A DNA stretch of 7,398 bases from Verrucomicrobiales bacterium (GCA_028293405.1 JAQGOW010000308.1:1-7398); one strand, 5' to 3'; shown: positions 1 through 7,111, counted from the first letter of the stretch. Translations and numbers: made by a program. The notes: generated by a model not told the origin, from the letters alone.

Positions 1-1704
1 TCGTTGGCTCCTCTCAACGCCGGCGCATATAGCGTTGTGGTCTACAACCCGCTCGGCGCGGCGCATAGTGAGTCGGCGCTCGTCGGAATTCTGGGCCTGC
101 TGCAACTTCCCATCAAGGACAACTTTGCCGCTCGCACGACGATCAATAGTCTCACCATTCTCGGCAGCGCCAGCAACGTTGGCGCTACGTCTGAAGCCAG
201 CGAACCGTTGCACGCCGGCAAACCCGGTGGCAAATCGATGTGGTTGACCTGGGTGCCCACATTGAGCGGTGTAGCTACTGTTTCCACCATCGGCAGCAGC
301 TTTGACACATTGCTGGCCATTTATCAGGGAACAAGTTTGACCTCGCTGACAAACATCGTGAGCGACGACGAAACCGGCGGCTTTCATAACAGCCAAGTTT
401 CCTTCAACGTCACCGGTGGCAAATCGTACATCATCGCCGTTGACGGCGCGGCCGGCCAAAGCGGCAACATCATTTTGAACTGCAACATCGCACTACTTCA
501 AAGTGTGGCGACTGTGCTTCAACAGCCGGTTGATAAAACCGTCGGGACCAACAACGGGGCCTCGTTTACGGTCGATGCCAGCGGCTCATCATTGAACTAC
601 CAATGGTATTTCAATGGCGCGGCGATCTCCGGCGCTACCGGTTGGACTTACACGCTCAATACCGTTACGCCCAGTGCGGTCGGTGTTTATCAGGTTAAGC
701 TGCAATCCGGTTCACAGGTGATCTTTGGAACGCCCGCGCAACTGCAGATTAATTTTTCCGATACCGGCGTGGACGCAAATGCGCGCGCCTACGATAAACT
801 TGCCGACGCGTTTTTCGCGCAGATAGCCGCGACGCAAGCTCAAGGCCGCATCCACTCCAAGGCCGCTCCCGCCCGTGGCTTCACCGGAACGCAAGTGTTC
901 AGCACCTACAACTCGACGCAAGATCCCGGTGAACCGGAAAACTGCGGCGTGCCCGGTGGTGCGTCCAGCTGGTTTGTGTATCAACCGCCTTACAGCGGCA
1001 TGCTGACGATCGATACCGATGGCAGCAATTTCGATACGTTGCTCGGCGTGTATACCGGCAACGGCAACGACTTCAGCTCGTTGGTTTCAGTCGCGTGCGA
1101 CAACAACAGCGGCACCAACGGGCGTACGAGCAAAGTGACGTTCAACGCGGTTGGCGGCACCATTTATTACATCGCCGTCGATGGCGTGAACGGCGCATAC
1201 GGCACGGTTTACTTGCACTACAATTTGACGACTATGCCGATCTTCACCGCGAACCCCAACGGCGGAACCGTCGCTGCGGGCGGCACGGCGACATTGACCG
1301 CGAACGTCACCGGTAATCCCAATTCAAAACTGCAATGGCTGCGCAATCAAGTTCCGGTGTCGGGGCAAACCAACACAACGTTGAATCTTTCAAACTTCCA
1401 AACCGCCAACGAAGGCAGTTACCAACTCATGGCGAGCAACAGCATGGGTATCGTCACGAGCGTGATCGCGCCGTTGCTGGTAAATTCGCCGATGCGCATG
1501 GGCAATTACTATCTGACGACTAACGGGCAGTTCCAATTTCAACTGGTTGGAGCGGCCAACACGAATTACGTTCTGCAGGCATCGAGCGATTTAATCCATT
1601 GGCAGAGTCTTGCAACCAACAGCAGTCCGACCGGATTCTGGAATTATGCGGACACTGGCTCAGCGGGAACGTCATTGCGATTTTACCGCGCCATCGCACA
1701 GTAA
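1..1704 (+). CDS. Large exported Ig-like/beta-sandwich repeat protein, C-terminal part (5' truncated)
   Basis: The reading frame is open from the first base, and the visible part begins inside an Ig-like domain (NAGAYSVVVYN), so the true start lies to the left; the TTG at 4 is not a credible start. Counting from position 4, residues 1-30 end an Ig domain. Residues 37-160 form a beta-sandwich module with the signatures GSSFDTLLAIYQG and YIIAVDG. Residues 170-250 are an Ig-like domain (YQWYFNG, GVYQV). Residues 300-407 are a second copy of the sandwich module (GSNFDTLLGVYTG, YYIAVDG). Residues 412-494 are another Ig-like domain (LQWLRNQ, GSYQLMASN). Residues 500-566 are a terminal domain (NYVLQASSDLIHW) ending RFYRAIAQ. 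I know this architecture, especially the RFYRA ending, from large extracellular Verrucomicrobiota proteins. The role is probably adhesion or carbohydrate binding at the surface, but no catalytic motif is visible. A charged linker (251-299) separates the two halves. C314 and C365 could form a disulfide in the second module. Confidence 0.9.
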   Translation, partial: SLAPLNAGAYSVVVYNPLGAAHSESALVGILGLLQLPIKDNFAARTTINSLTILGSASNVGATSEASEPLHAGKPGGKSMWLTWVPTLSGVATVSTIGSSFDTLLAIYQGTSLTSLTNIVSDDETGGFHNSQVSFNVTGGKSYIIAVDGAAGQSGNIILNCNIALLQSVATVLQQPVDKTVGTNNGASFTVDASGSSLNYQWYFNGAAISGATGWTYTLNTVTPSAVGVYQVKLQSGSQVIFGTPAQLQINFSDTGVDANARAYDKLADAFFAQIAATQAQGRIHSKAAPARGFTGTQVFSTYNSTQDPGEPENCGVPGGASSWFVYQPPYSGMLTIDTDGSNFDTLLGVYTGNGNDFSSLVSVACDNNSGTNGRTSKVTFNAVGGTIYYIAVDGVNGAYGTVYLHYNLTTMPIFTANPNGGTVAAGGTATLTANVTGNPNSKLQWLRNQVPVSGQTNTTLNLSNFQTANEGSYQLMASNSMGIVTSVIAPLLVNSPMRMGNYYLTTNGQFQFQLVGAANTNYVLQASSDLIHWQSLATNSSPTGFWNYADTGSAGTSLRFYRAIAQ

Positions 1705-1708
1705 GTAG

Positions 1709-2086
1709 ATGAGCGAGCCTAAAACCATTTTGCTGGTTGAAGACGAGGAGCTGTTTCGCGGCATGTTGGCGGACCTGCTCAGGTTTGATGATTACAATGT
1801 CATCGAAGCCTGCGGCGGTGATGAAGCGATTGCTGCCGCTGATTCTCACTCGGGCCAAATCGACATCGTGATCACAGACATCAACCTGCAGGGCATGACC
1901 GGCGTCGAGTTGGTTGAGCGACTCGCCCAAAAACACCCGCGCCTGGCTGTTATATATATGTCTGGCGACACATTGGCTGGCGCGGTGGGGGACGCAAAGG
2001 TACATCCCGGCGCGGCGTTTCTGCAAAAGCCTTTCGAGTCTACAGCCTTGTTGGACAAAGTCCGAGAACTTCTGTCGGCGGCTTAG
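1709..2086 (+). CDS. Single-domain response regulator (CheY-like receiver)
   Basis: This 125-residue protein is a complete receiver domain with no output domain. All landmark residues are present: the acidic pair E11-D12 (LLVEDEE), the phosphoacceptor D57 (IVITDINLQGMTG), the switch residue S85 (IYMSGD) and K107 in the LQKPF motif. It should therefore be phosphorylated by a histidine kinase or phosphotransfer protein and act by protein-protein contact. No kinase is visible in the window. The ATG at 1709 is 4 nt after the stop of the upstream surface-protein gene, with no clear Shine-Dalgarno, which suggests co-transcription and translational coupling. Length is normal for a stand-alone receiver. 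The family call is secure; its partner and output are unknown. Confidence 0.95.
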   Translation: MSEPKTILLVEDEELFRGMLADLLRFDDYNVIEACGGDEAIAAADSHSGQIDIVITDINLQGMTGVELVERLAQKHPRLAVIYMSGDTLAGAVGDAKVHPGAAFLQKPFESTALLDKVRELLSAA

Positions 2087-2147
2087 CCGTGTCCAATCCT
2101 CATTGCGTTACGGTGGCAAATCGGGTTCACTCACAGTTCCAAGAGTT

Positions 2148-2942
2148 GTGTTATCCTATTTCGCCATCAATAAAGTGCGCTCGTTTGTTTTCTGCATTGC
2201 TTTGTTCATGCTTGGTTTTGATAACGTTTTCGCTGATTCGCTCCCGCAAAATTCTCAATTTCTTCGCGTCACGGAGAAATTATATCGAGCCGCTCTGCTG
2301 CACTATCGTACGGCCCCAACGAACGTCGACGTCGTGGTCCAATTTGCTCGTGCCTCGTTTGATCGCGCGGAGTTCGCGGTGAATTCGGGCGAGCGAGCTG
2401 ACCTCGCCGAACCTGCCATTAACGCCTGTGAACACGGCTTGACTATCAATGAGAAGTGCGCCGCGTTACACTATTATCTCGCGTTGAACCTGGGGCAGCT
2501 TGCCCGCACGAAATCGCTTGGCGCATTGAAGTTGGTCCGGCAGATGGAAACGGAGTTTGTCCGGGCCATCGAATTGAATTCTGAATTTGATTATGCTGGT
2601 CCCGATCGCAACCTTGGCATGCTTTACCTCGAAGCGCCGGGTTGGCCGACGAGCATCGGTAACCACTCCAAAGCGCGACAGCATCTGATGCGGGCCGTGC
2701 AGATTGCGCCGGATTATCCGGAGAACCACCTCGACTTGCTGGAAGCTTATCTCAAGTTGAACGACGACGATGGCGCGCAGCGTGAGGCGCAAAGACTTTT
2801 TGCATTGCTGCCAAACGCCCGAAAGAAATTTACAGGCGAAGAGTGGGCATCGAGTTGGGCGGATTGGGACGGGCGTTGGCATATACTTGAAGCAAAGCTG
2901 GGAGAAAAGCCGCACTCGCAAAGCCCTCATAATCGTAAATAA
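2148..2942 (+). CDS. Secreted tetratricopeptide-type helical repeat protein
   Basis: From the GTG at 2148 the product has 264 residues. A Sec signal peptide spans about residues 1-29: basic residues K9 and R11, hydrophobic core FVFCIALFMLGF, then VFA before D30, fitting an A-x-A-like cleavage site. The rest is helical and TPR-like, with the clearest unit near residues 172-205 (KARQHLMRAVQIAPDYPENH). The stretch GPDRNLGMLYLEAPGWP-SIG (about 151-171) recalls proteins annotated as TRAP-transporter TatT-like or generic TPR proteins; that is a recollection, not a search. No transporter genes are nearby, so scaffolding in the periplasm is the safer inference. The frame stays open back to 1914, but that would overlap the receiver gene by over 170 nt. 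A second GTG at 2175 gives a shorter signal peptide (255 residues in total) and is equally possible. No Shine-Dalgarno at normal spacing decides between them. Confidence 0.8.
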   Translation: MLSYFAINKVRSFVFCIALFMLGFDNVFADSLPQNSQFLRVTEKLYRAALLHYRTAPTNVDVVVQFARASFDRAEFAVNSGERADLAEPAINACEHGLTINEKCAALHYYLALNLGQLARTKSLGALKLVRQMETEFVRAIELNSEFDYAGPDRNLGMLYLEAPGWPTSIGNHSKARQHLMRAVQIAPDYPENHLDLLEAYLKLNDDDGAQREAQRLFALLPNARKKFTGEEWASSWADWDGRWHILEAKLGEKPHSQSPHNRK

Positions 2943-2956
2943 TTTTTTGTTTTTAA

Positions 2957-3084
2957 ACCGATACTACCCGGTAGAACCCGATACCAACCGGTATTTACCT
3001 CGGAGCACCTTTTCGCCTTAAACGTTCCAAAGCCGCTACTACGCGGCAGTTTAATTTCTCAAAGAAGCCGGACTTCCATCCGGT
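2957..3084. repeat. Array of four short CCG-spacer-CGG inverted repeats
   Basis: The gap after the TPR gene holds four related short elements. Copies 1 and 2 are adjacent 20-bp imperfect direct repeats (2958-2977 and 2978-2997, 14 of 20 identical), each with CCG, 8 nt, then CGG. Copy 3 (3032-3047) is a perfect hairpin, GCCGC-TACTAC-GCGGC, and matches copy 1 at 14 of 17 positions from 3033. Copy 4 (3067-3084) is CCGGA-CTTCCA-TCCGG with a further G-T pair, so its CCG and CGG are 10 nt apart. The stem positions vary together (A/C, C/G and GA/TC inside the CCG-CGG frame). They could be operator sites for a dimeric regulator, small RNA hairpins, or decayed copies of an interspersed repeat. The rest of the gap is AT-rich with a T-tract at 2943-2954. 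Confidence 0.55.
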
Positions 3085-3109
3085 ACGGCGTCAGCATCAC
3101 AACTGCACA

Positions 3110-3123
3110 TTGATTCGTATCAA
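3110..3123. promoter_or_regulatory. Palindrome TTGAT-N4-ATCAA, possible operator
   Basis: A perfect 5-bp inverted repeat, TTGAT-TCGT-ATCAA, lies 54 nt upstream of the GTG of the beta-helix gene at 3178. Size and symmetry suit a site for a dimeric helix-turn-helix repressor. TTGATT at 3110-3115 could also be a -35 element, but the matching -10 region (around 3133-3139) is poor. A 5-bp palindrome can occur by chance, so this is a candidate only. Confidence 0.3.
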
Positions 3124-3177
3124 ATATTTAGTGCTTACTCTTTCTGAATATCACCACCAGCATTCTGTCTATTTATT

Positions 3178-4479
3178 GTGATCAACAAAGATTTCTCAAG
3201 ACGTGATTGGCTGACGGGGATCAGTTTTGGGGCTGTAGCAGGCGCGCTCGGTGCTTCGTCGGTGCAAGCGCAGGAGCACCCACCGACCGCCCGTGTGAAT
3301 GGTGCCGCGTTGAACGTTCGCGATTTCGGCGCTGTTGCCGATGGGAAAACTGACGATACCGAAGCGTTCGTCGCTGCGCTGAAATCTGCATCGGACGGCG
3401 CACTTAAAACAGTCTTTGTCCCGTTTGGTCGATACCTGATAAAAGGCAATCTCACCGTTCCAGCGAATGTCTGCCTGGAAGGTTGCTCTCAAGCGCCTGC
3501 CCGCAATTCAAACGACGGGAGTGTTCTATTGGCAGTCGCTGACGCCGGCAGCCTCGACGGAAAGCCTTTTCTTACTCTGCACACCAACGCGTCGCTCCGC
3601 GGCATCACCATTTTTTATCCCGAACAGAAAATGACCAACCCGCCCGTTGCTTATCCTTGGACGATTCGTGGCAGCGGCGACAATATTTCTTTGCTCAACG
3701 TTCTGTTGGTGAATCCGTATCAAGCCGTTGATTTCGGAACCACTCCCGCCGGACGTCATTTTATCGATGGGCTTTATGGCCAACCGCTTTATCGCGGATT
3801 ATTCATCGATCAATGCTATGACGTCGGACGCGTTGAGAACGTGCATTTTTGGTCGTTCTGGGGTGGATGGGATGGGCCGCTTTATGAGTTCATGCGCAAG
3901 GAAGCGATCGCATTTATTCTCGCGCGCACGGATTGGGAATTCTTGAGCAACTGCTTTTGTATTGGCTACCACATCGGTTACCAATTCACGCAACGCAATA
4001 GCGGTCCCGGCAATTGCCTGCTCACGCAATGCGGATCGGACATTGGGCCAACAGCAGTGCGCGTCGAAAGCAGTCAAACGCACGCCGGCATTTCGTTTGT
4101 GAATGGGCAATTTATGTCAGGCATCGAAGTCGCCGAAGGAAATTCTGGTCCAGTAAAATTTACCGCCTGCGGCTTTTGGGGAATTCCCACCACCGATCAT
4201 CACGCGATGCTCAATGGCACCGGTCACGTCACGTTCAATAGCTGCCACTTCATCGGTTGGGGCCAAAAAGATATTAAGTCCCCCGCAATACACGCAAAGC
4301 GCGGCGGAGTCACAGTGAGTAATTGCGATTTCATCGACTTAGGAAAAACTCAAGTCGTGATCGAAAATGCAATGGACGCCGCAATCATTGTCGGCAACCG
4401 TCTCCGCGGCAAAAACCTCATCACCAATAACGCGCAAGACCGCGCGCAAATTGGCTTCAACGTTGTTACACCGAAGTAG
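3178..4479 (+). CDS. Tat-exported pectate-lyase-like right-handed beta-helix protein
   Basis: The 433-residue product begins with a twin-arginine signal: S7-R8-R9-D-W-L at residues 7-12, a weakly hydrophobic Ala/Gly-rich core (15-28), and VQA followed by Q32 as the likely cleavage site. The mature protein opens with LNVRDFGAVADGKTDDTEAF (45-64), the hallmark of the pectate lyase superfamily 3 / rhamnogalacturonase-like beta-helix fold. Short beta-strand coils rich in N, G and C follow to the end, consistent with a parallel beta-helix. Members act on, or bind, polysaccharides such as pectins; I cannot identify catalytic residues or substrate here. The start is well constrained: TGA at 3145-3147 is in frame upstream, and GTG 3178 is the only ordinary start between it and the Tat motif. 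There is no Shine-Dalgarno. The next gene, 78 nt downstream, also carries a Tat signal, so co-expression is likely. Confidence 0.85.
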   Translation: MINKDFSRRDWLTGISFGAVAGALGASSVQAQEHPPTARVNGAALNVRDFGAVADGKTDDTEAFVAALKSASDGALKTVFVPFGRYLIKGNLTVPANVCLEGCSQAPARNSNDGSVLLAVADAGSLDGKPFLTLHTNASLRGITIFYPEQKMTNPPVAYPWTIRGSGDNISLLNVLLVNPYQAVDFGTTPAGRHFIDGLYGQPLYRGLFIDQCYDVGRVENVHFWSFWGGWDGPLYEFMRKEAIAFILARTDWEFLSNCFCIGYHIGYQFTQRNSGPGNCLLTQCGSDIGPTAVRVESSQTHAGISFVNGQFMSGIEVAEGNSGPVKFTACGFWGIPTTDHHAMLNGTGHVTFNSCHFIGWGQKDIKSPAIHAKRGGVTVSNCDFIDLGKTQVVIENAMDAAIIVGNRLRGKNLITNNAQDRAQIGFNVVTPK

Positions 4480-4557
4480 CCCATTTCAATTTCACCTTGA
4501 AAATTTTCTTTCATTGAATTCCTCAACCAGTTACCTCGTCTTCTTACACCTAAGCCT

Positions 4558-5865
4558 ATGAACACCACTCGTCGCCAATTTATCTCACGCACCGGCACGG
4601 CCATGGCCGGCATCGGGGTCGGTCTTTCGCTCGCGCCACGCATTTACGCACAGTCAAAAGGCGCCAACGATCGCGTTGTCATGGGCCTGATCGGTTGTGG
4701 CGGCATGGGTCGTGAGAACATGAAACATTTTCTCGATCTCGGCGTTCCGATCGCCGCGATTTGTGACGTCGACGACAAGCACTTGGACCGTGCACAAAAG
4801 GAAATCACCGATAAAGGCCAACCCGCTCCAAAGCGCTACAAAGATTTCCGCAAGCTGCTCGAACAAAAAGATATCAACGCCGTCATCATCGGCACGCCCG
4901 ACCACTGGCACGCCATCCCGTTCATCGCCGCATGCGAAGCCGGCAAAGATATCTATTGTGAGAAACCGATTTCCCACAGCTTTGTCGAAGCGAAAGCGAT
5001 GTTGAGCGCGGCGCGTCATTTCAAACCCGTCGTGCAAGTTGGCACCTGGCAACGCAGCATGAATCATTTCCAGAAGGCGATCGAATTCGTGCAGTCCGGA
5101 AAAATGGGCACGGTCAATATTTGTCGCGCATGGATCACCGGCCAGGACAAATCGATGGGCCATCAAACACCTCAAGCGGTGCCTTCAGGTCTCGATTACG
5201 ACATGTGGCTCGGGCCGGCGCCGAAGCGTCCGTATCAATCCATCCGTTGTCATTATACATGGCGCTGGTTCTACGATTACGGCGGCGGTCTCATGACCGA
5301 TTGGGGAGTGCACATGATCGACATCGTGCTGCTCGCGATGCAACAGGACCCAACGCGTGTCGCGACCACCGGCGGAAAGTTCACCATGGACGATGACCGT
5401 GATACGCCCGATACCATGCAGGCGATCTATCAATTTCCGAAGTTCACGATGAATTGGGAATATCGCTTCAACAATCAACGCGGCGTGGACGGCGGACGCA
5501 ATCACGGTTCCGAATTCATCGGCAGCAAAGGCACGCTGATCGTCGACCGCGAAGGCTACCAATTTTTCCCGAATGGCGATCCGAAAGCTGTCGAAGAACC
5601 GCCCAAACTCGAACGCACGGAAAGCACTCATTGGCAGAACTTCCTGGATTGCGTAAAGAGCCGCGAAGTTGCGCGCTCCGGAATCGAGTCAATGGCGAAA
5701 ACAACGATGCTTTGCCATCTTGGCAACATTTCCTACGAATGCGGCAAAACCGTCCAGTGGGACGCTGCGAAACAAGACATCACCAACCACGGCGACGTCA
5801 AACACTGCATCTCCTACGAGCGCGAATATCGCCATCCGTGGAAGCTGAAGATGTATAAAGCATAA
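4558..5865 (+). CDS. Tat-exported Gfo/Idh/MocA family NAD(P)-dependent oxidoreductase
   Basis: This 435-residue protein starts with a Tat signal (T4-R5-R6-Q-F-I-S, core 15-26, cleavage probably after IYA at 29-31). The Rossmann domain follows: GLIGCGGMG with G46, G48 and G51 of GxGxxG, D70 at the end of strand 2 as the expected ribose contact, GTPDHWHA (112-119) and the family signature E135-K136-P137. The C-terminal domain has QVGTWQRS (160-167), LDYDMWLGPAP (212-222) and GGGLMTDWGVHMID, where D248 and H252 are candidate catalytic residues. Family members oxidise or reduce sugars, cyclitols and their derivatives, some with tightly bound nicotinamide cofactor. Tat export would carry the folded, cofactor-loaded enzyme to the periplasm, as known for glucose-fructose oxidoreductase. 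Substrate is unknown. ATG 4558 places the RR motif at the N-terminus; no Shine-Dalgarno is seen. I found no convincing terminator after the stop. Confidence 0.92.
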   Translation: MNTTRRQFISRTGTAMAGIGVGLSLAPRIYAQSKGANDRVVMGLIGCGGMGRENMKHFLDLGVPIAAICDVDDKHLDRAQKEITDKGQPAPKRYKDFRKLLEQKDINAVIIGTPDHWHAIPFIAACEAGKDIYCEKPISHSFVEAKAMLSAARHFKPVVQVGTWQRSMNHFQKAIEFVQSGKMGTVNICRAWITGQDKSMGHQTPQAVPSGLDYDMWLGPAPKRPYQSIRCHYTWRWFYDYGGGLMTDWGVHMIDIVLLAMQQDPTRVATTGGKFTMDDDRDTPDTMQAIYQFPKFTMNWEYRFNNQRGVDGGRNHGSEFIGSKGTLIVDREGYQFFPNGDPKAVEEPPKLERTESTHWQNFLDCVKSREVARSGIESMAKTTMLCHLGNISYECGKTVQWDAAKQDITNHGDVKHCISYEREYRHPWKLKMYKA

Positions 5866-5909
5866 TTAGCAGCCGCCGCAAAATATTCTCACAAACCCGG
5901 AGTGAAGCC

Positions 5910-5938
5910 TTGAATTGTCACTGAGGTGCGGCCATATT
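5910..5938 (+). promoter_or_regulatory. Possible promoter of tRNA-Thr
   Basis: TTGAAT (5910-5915) and CATATT (5933-5938) are separated by 17 nt, each matching the sigma-70 consensus at 4 of 6 positions. The GC-rich stretch after the -10 (CCCGCCGC) resembles the discriminator of stable-RNA promoters under stringent control. TTGTCA at 5915-5920 is a better -35 on its own but has no -10 at good spacing. The tRNA begins 13 nt after the -10. Confidence 0.35.
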
Positions 5939-5951
5939 ACCCGCCGCTTAG

Positions 5952-6026
5952 GCCAGCTTAGCTCAGCGGTAGAGCAACGGTTTTGTAAACCGTCGGTCGT
6001 CGGTTCAATCCCGACAGCTGGCTCCA
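5952..6026 (+). tRNA. tRNA-Thr (anticodon TGT)
   Basis: A full cloverleaf is visible. The acceptor stem is GCCAGCT (5952-5958) paired with AGCTGGC (6016-6022). The D arm is GCTC-AGCGGTA-GAGC. The anticodon stem ACGGT/ACCGT encloses the loop TTTGTAA, with TGT at 5984-5986 reading ACA codons. The variable loop is CGGTC, and the T arm is GTCGG-TTCAATC-CCGAC. The discriminator is T6023 and CCA is encoded (6024-6026). A T discriminator is common in bacterial tRNA-Thr. It is a lone tRNA, preceded by the oxidoreductase gene and followed by its own terminator. Its 3' half shows no sign of duplication in the window, so it is not evidently in use as an integration site here. Confidence 0.97.
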
Positions 6027-6049
6027 TTTTTCATCCTTGCAGGCGGCCT

Positions 6050-6072
6050 GGAATCCTCACGGATTCCTTTTT
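6050..6072 (+). terminator. Intrinsic terminator of tRNA-Thr
   Basis: A perfect 7-bp stem, GGAATCC (6050-6056) and GGATTCC (6061-6067), with the tetraloop TCAC, is followed directly by TTTTT (6068-6072). It begins 24 nt after the CCA end of the tRNA. On the minus strand there is no T-tract after the hairpin, so it should act for the tRNA and not for the converging gene. The minus-strand TGA stop (6057-6059) lies inside the loop. Confidence 0.8.
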
Positions 6073-7106
6073 CCATCGCTACTTATCAAACGGAATCTTT
6101 CGCTGGCATTCCCATGCGGTGATCGCGCGTAGAGATACCAGGTTTTGCCAAGTTGAAGTAACTCCGGTCCGTCATTACCAAAGCCTCCAGACGTTTGTGG
6201 AATAACAGGATTTCTAGAAAATTTGGTCCATCCGGATAGGAGATTGGTGGAGCGAGCGAAACCGGAACTCCATTTCGCCGAATCGTACGGTTGCGCGGTG
6301 CTGCCTTCGAAGGCGAAATAATAGAAGCGGCCCTCTTTCACGATACCGCTACGTCTGCCGATGGTGCCGAAGTCCCACGCATTCGGTCGCGACGCCACGG
6401 GCACAATTGGATTTGCGGGCGACTTTGCTAGATTCGTCAAACTAACTCCACTGGCAACGCCGATCTGACAAACGTTCCCGTCGAACCCGTGATAGAACAA
6501 ATACCAGAGCCCGTTTTCCTTGTAGAGCGACGGGGTGCCGATGTTGACGCGTTCCCAGCCATCAGTGCTGTGACGCAAAATTGGGTTCATGAAATACTTT
6601 ACGAAATTCGTGCCGTCGGTGGAAATTGCCAGGCCGATATCGCCCGGAGAGAATCCGATATTCTCCGCAGCACCTTCATAAACTAAGTACCATGTGCCGC
6701 CATCTTTCCAGATGCCGGGGAAGCTCGCCAGCCGGTTGTCCCAACTTAAAGCGTTGGTAGCGCCTTCATCTGTTGGGTGACTCACGTCCAACACCATCCC
6801 GTCGTTGGTCCACGTAACACCATCGAGGCTGCGTGCCCGTCCGACGGTCGATTTCAATTTCGAGTTTTCGGCCCTATAATTGTGAATGTAGTAGGCCTGC
6901 AGATCGTGACCGTCATGGAGGATCGAAATGAAGTAGAATCCAAAATCGCGCCCAATATTCTCACTATCCTTTACCCACACTGCACTTTCATTCCACAAAT
7001 CGGTCAGCGTCGGGCCTGCGTCAGCATGGATAGTCAGAATTCCGACGGCAAAGAGTTGGATGAGAACTCTCACGTAATTTTGATTCGTCTTCCAATAATC
7101 ATTCAC
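6057..7106 (-). CDS. Exported five-bladed beta-propeller protein, GH43-like
   Basis: The 349-residue product from GTG 7106 has an N-terminal Sec signal (VRVLIQLFAVGILTIHADA, residues 12-30). Four recurring strand motifs mark propeller blades: GIWKDGGTWYLVYEG (131-145), SLYKENGLWYLFYHG (193-207), GIVKEGRFYYFAFEG (254-268) and ELLQLGKTWYLYARS (315-329), with phrases such as S-DGVTW and A-STDGTNF between them. This is typical of the GH43/GH32/GH130 beta-propeller group, which cleave or phosphorolyse plant and microbial glycans. D123, E144, E267 and D312 are acidic residues near strand ends, but I cannot assign the catalytic set, so family membership is at fold level. A second in-frame GTG at 7073 gives a tighter signal peptide (338 residues) and a more reasonable leader from the predicted promoter. 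The gene converges on tRNA-Thr and ends inside the terminator of that tRNA. Confidence 0.8.
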   Translation of the reverse strand: MNDYWKTNQNYVRVLIQLFAVGILTIHADAGPTLTDLWNESAVWVKDSENIGRDFGFYFISILHDGHDLQAYYIHNYRAENSKLKSTVGRARSLDGVTWTNDGMVLDVSHPTDEGATNALSWDNRLASFPGIWKDGGTWYLVYEGAAENIGFSPGDIGLAISTDGTNFVKYFMNPILRHSTDGWERVNIGTPSLYKENGLWYLFYHGFDGNVCQIGVASGVSLTNLAKSPANPIVPVASRPNAWDFGTIGRRSGIVKEGRFYYFAFEGSTAQPYDSAKWSSGFARSTNLLSGWTKFSRNPVIPQTSGGFGNDGPELLQLGKTWYLYARSPHGNASERFRLISSDGKRNP

Positions 7107-7111
7107 GAAGT

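Noticed and set aside
1914..2147. Extension of the TPR gene frame back to an ATG at 1914.
   Set aside because: It would overlap the well-conserved receiver gene by more than 170 nt, and the Sec signal peptide lies only after about 2148.
2152..2157. TATCCT as a -10 element for the TPR gene.
   Set aside because: No acceptable -35 lies 16-18 nt upstream, and the site falls inside the preferred reading frame.
4485..4510. TTCAA-N7-TTGAA followed by a T-rich tract as a terminator after the beta-helix gene.
   Set aside because: The 5-bp stem is AT-rich with a 7-nt loop and would be too weak; the two Tat-signal genes are more likely co-transcribed.
5952..6026. tRNA-Thr as an integration site for a mobile element.
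   Set aside because: There is no integrase and no repeated tRNA 3' end in the window, and the neighbouring genes look ordinary.
5915..6205. A plus-strand open frame crossing the tRNA and the minus-strand gene end.
   Set aside because: It reads straight through tRNA-Thr and its terminator and resembles no protein; it is a chance frame.
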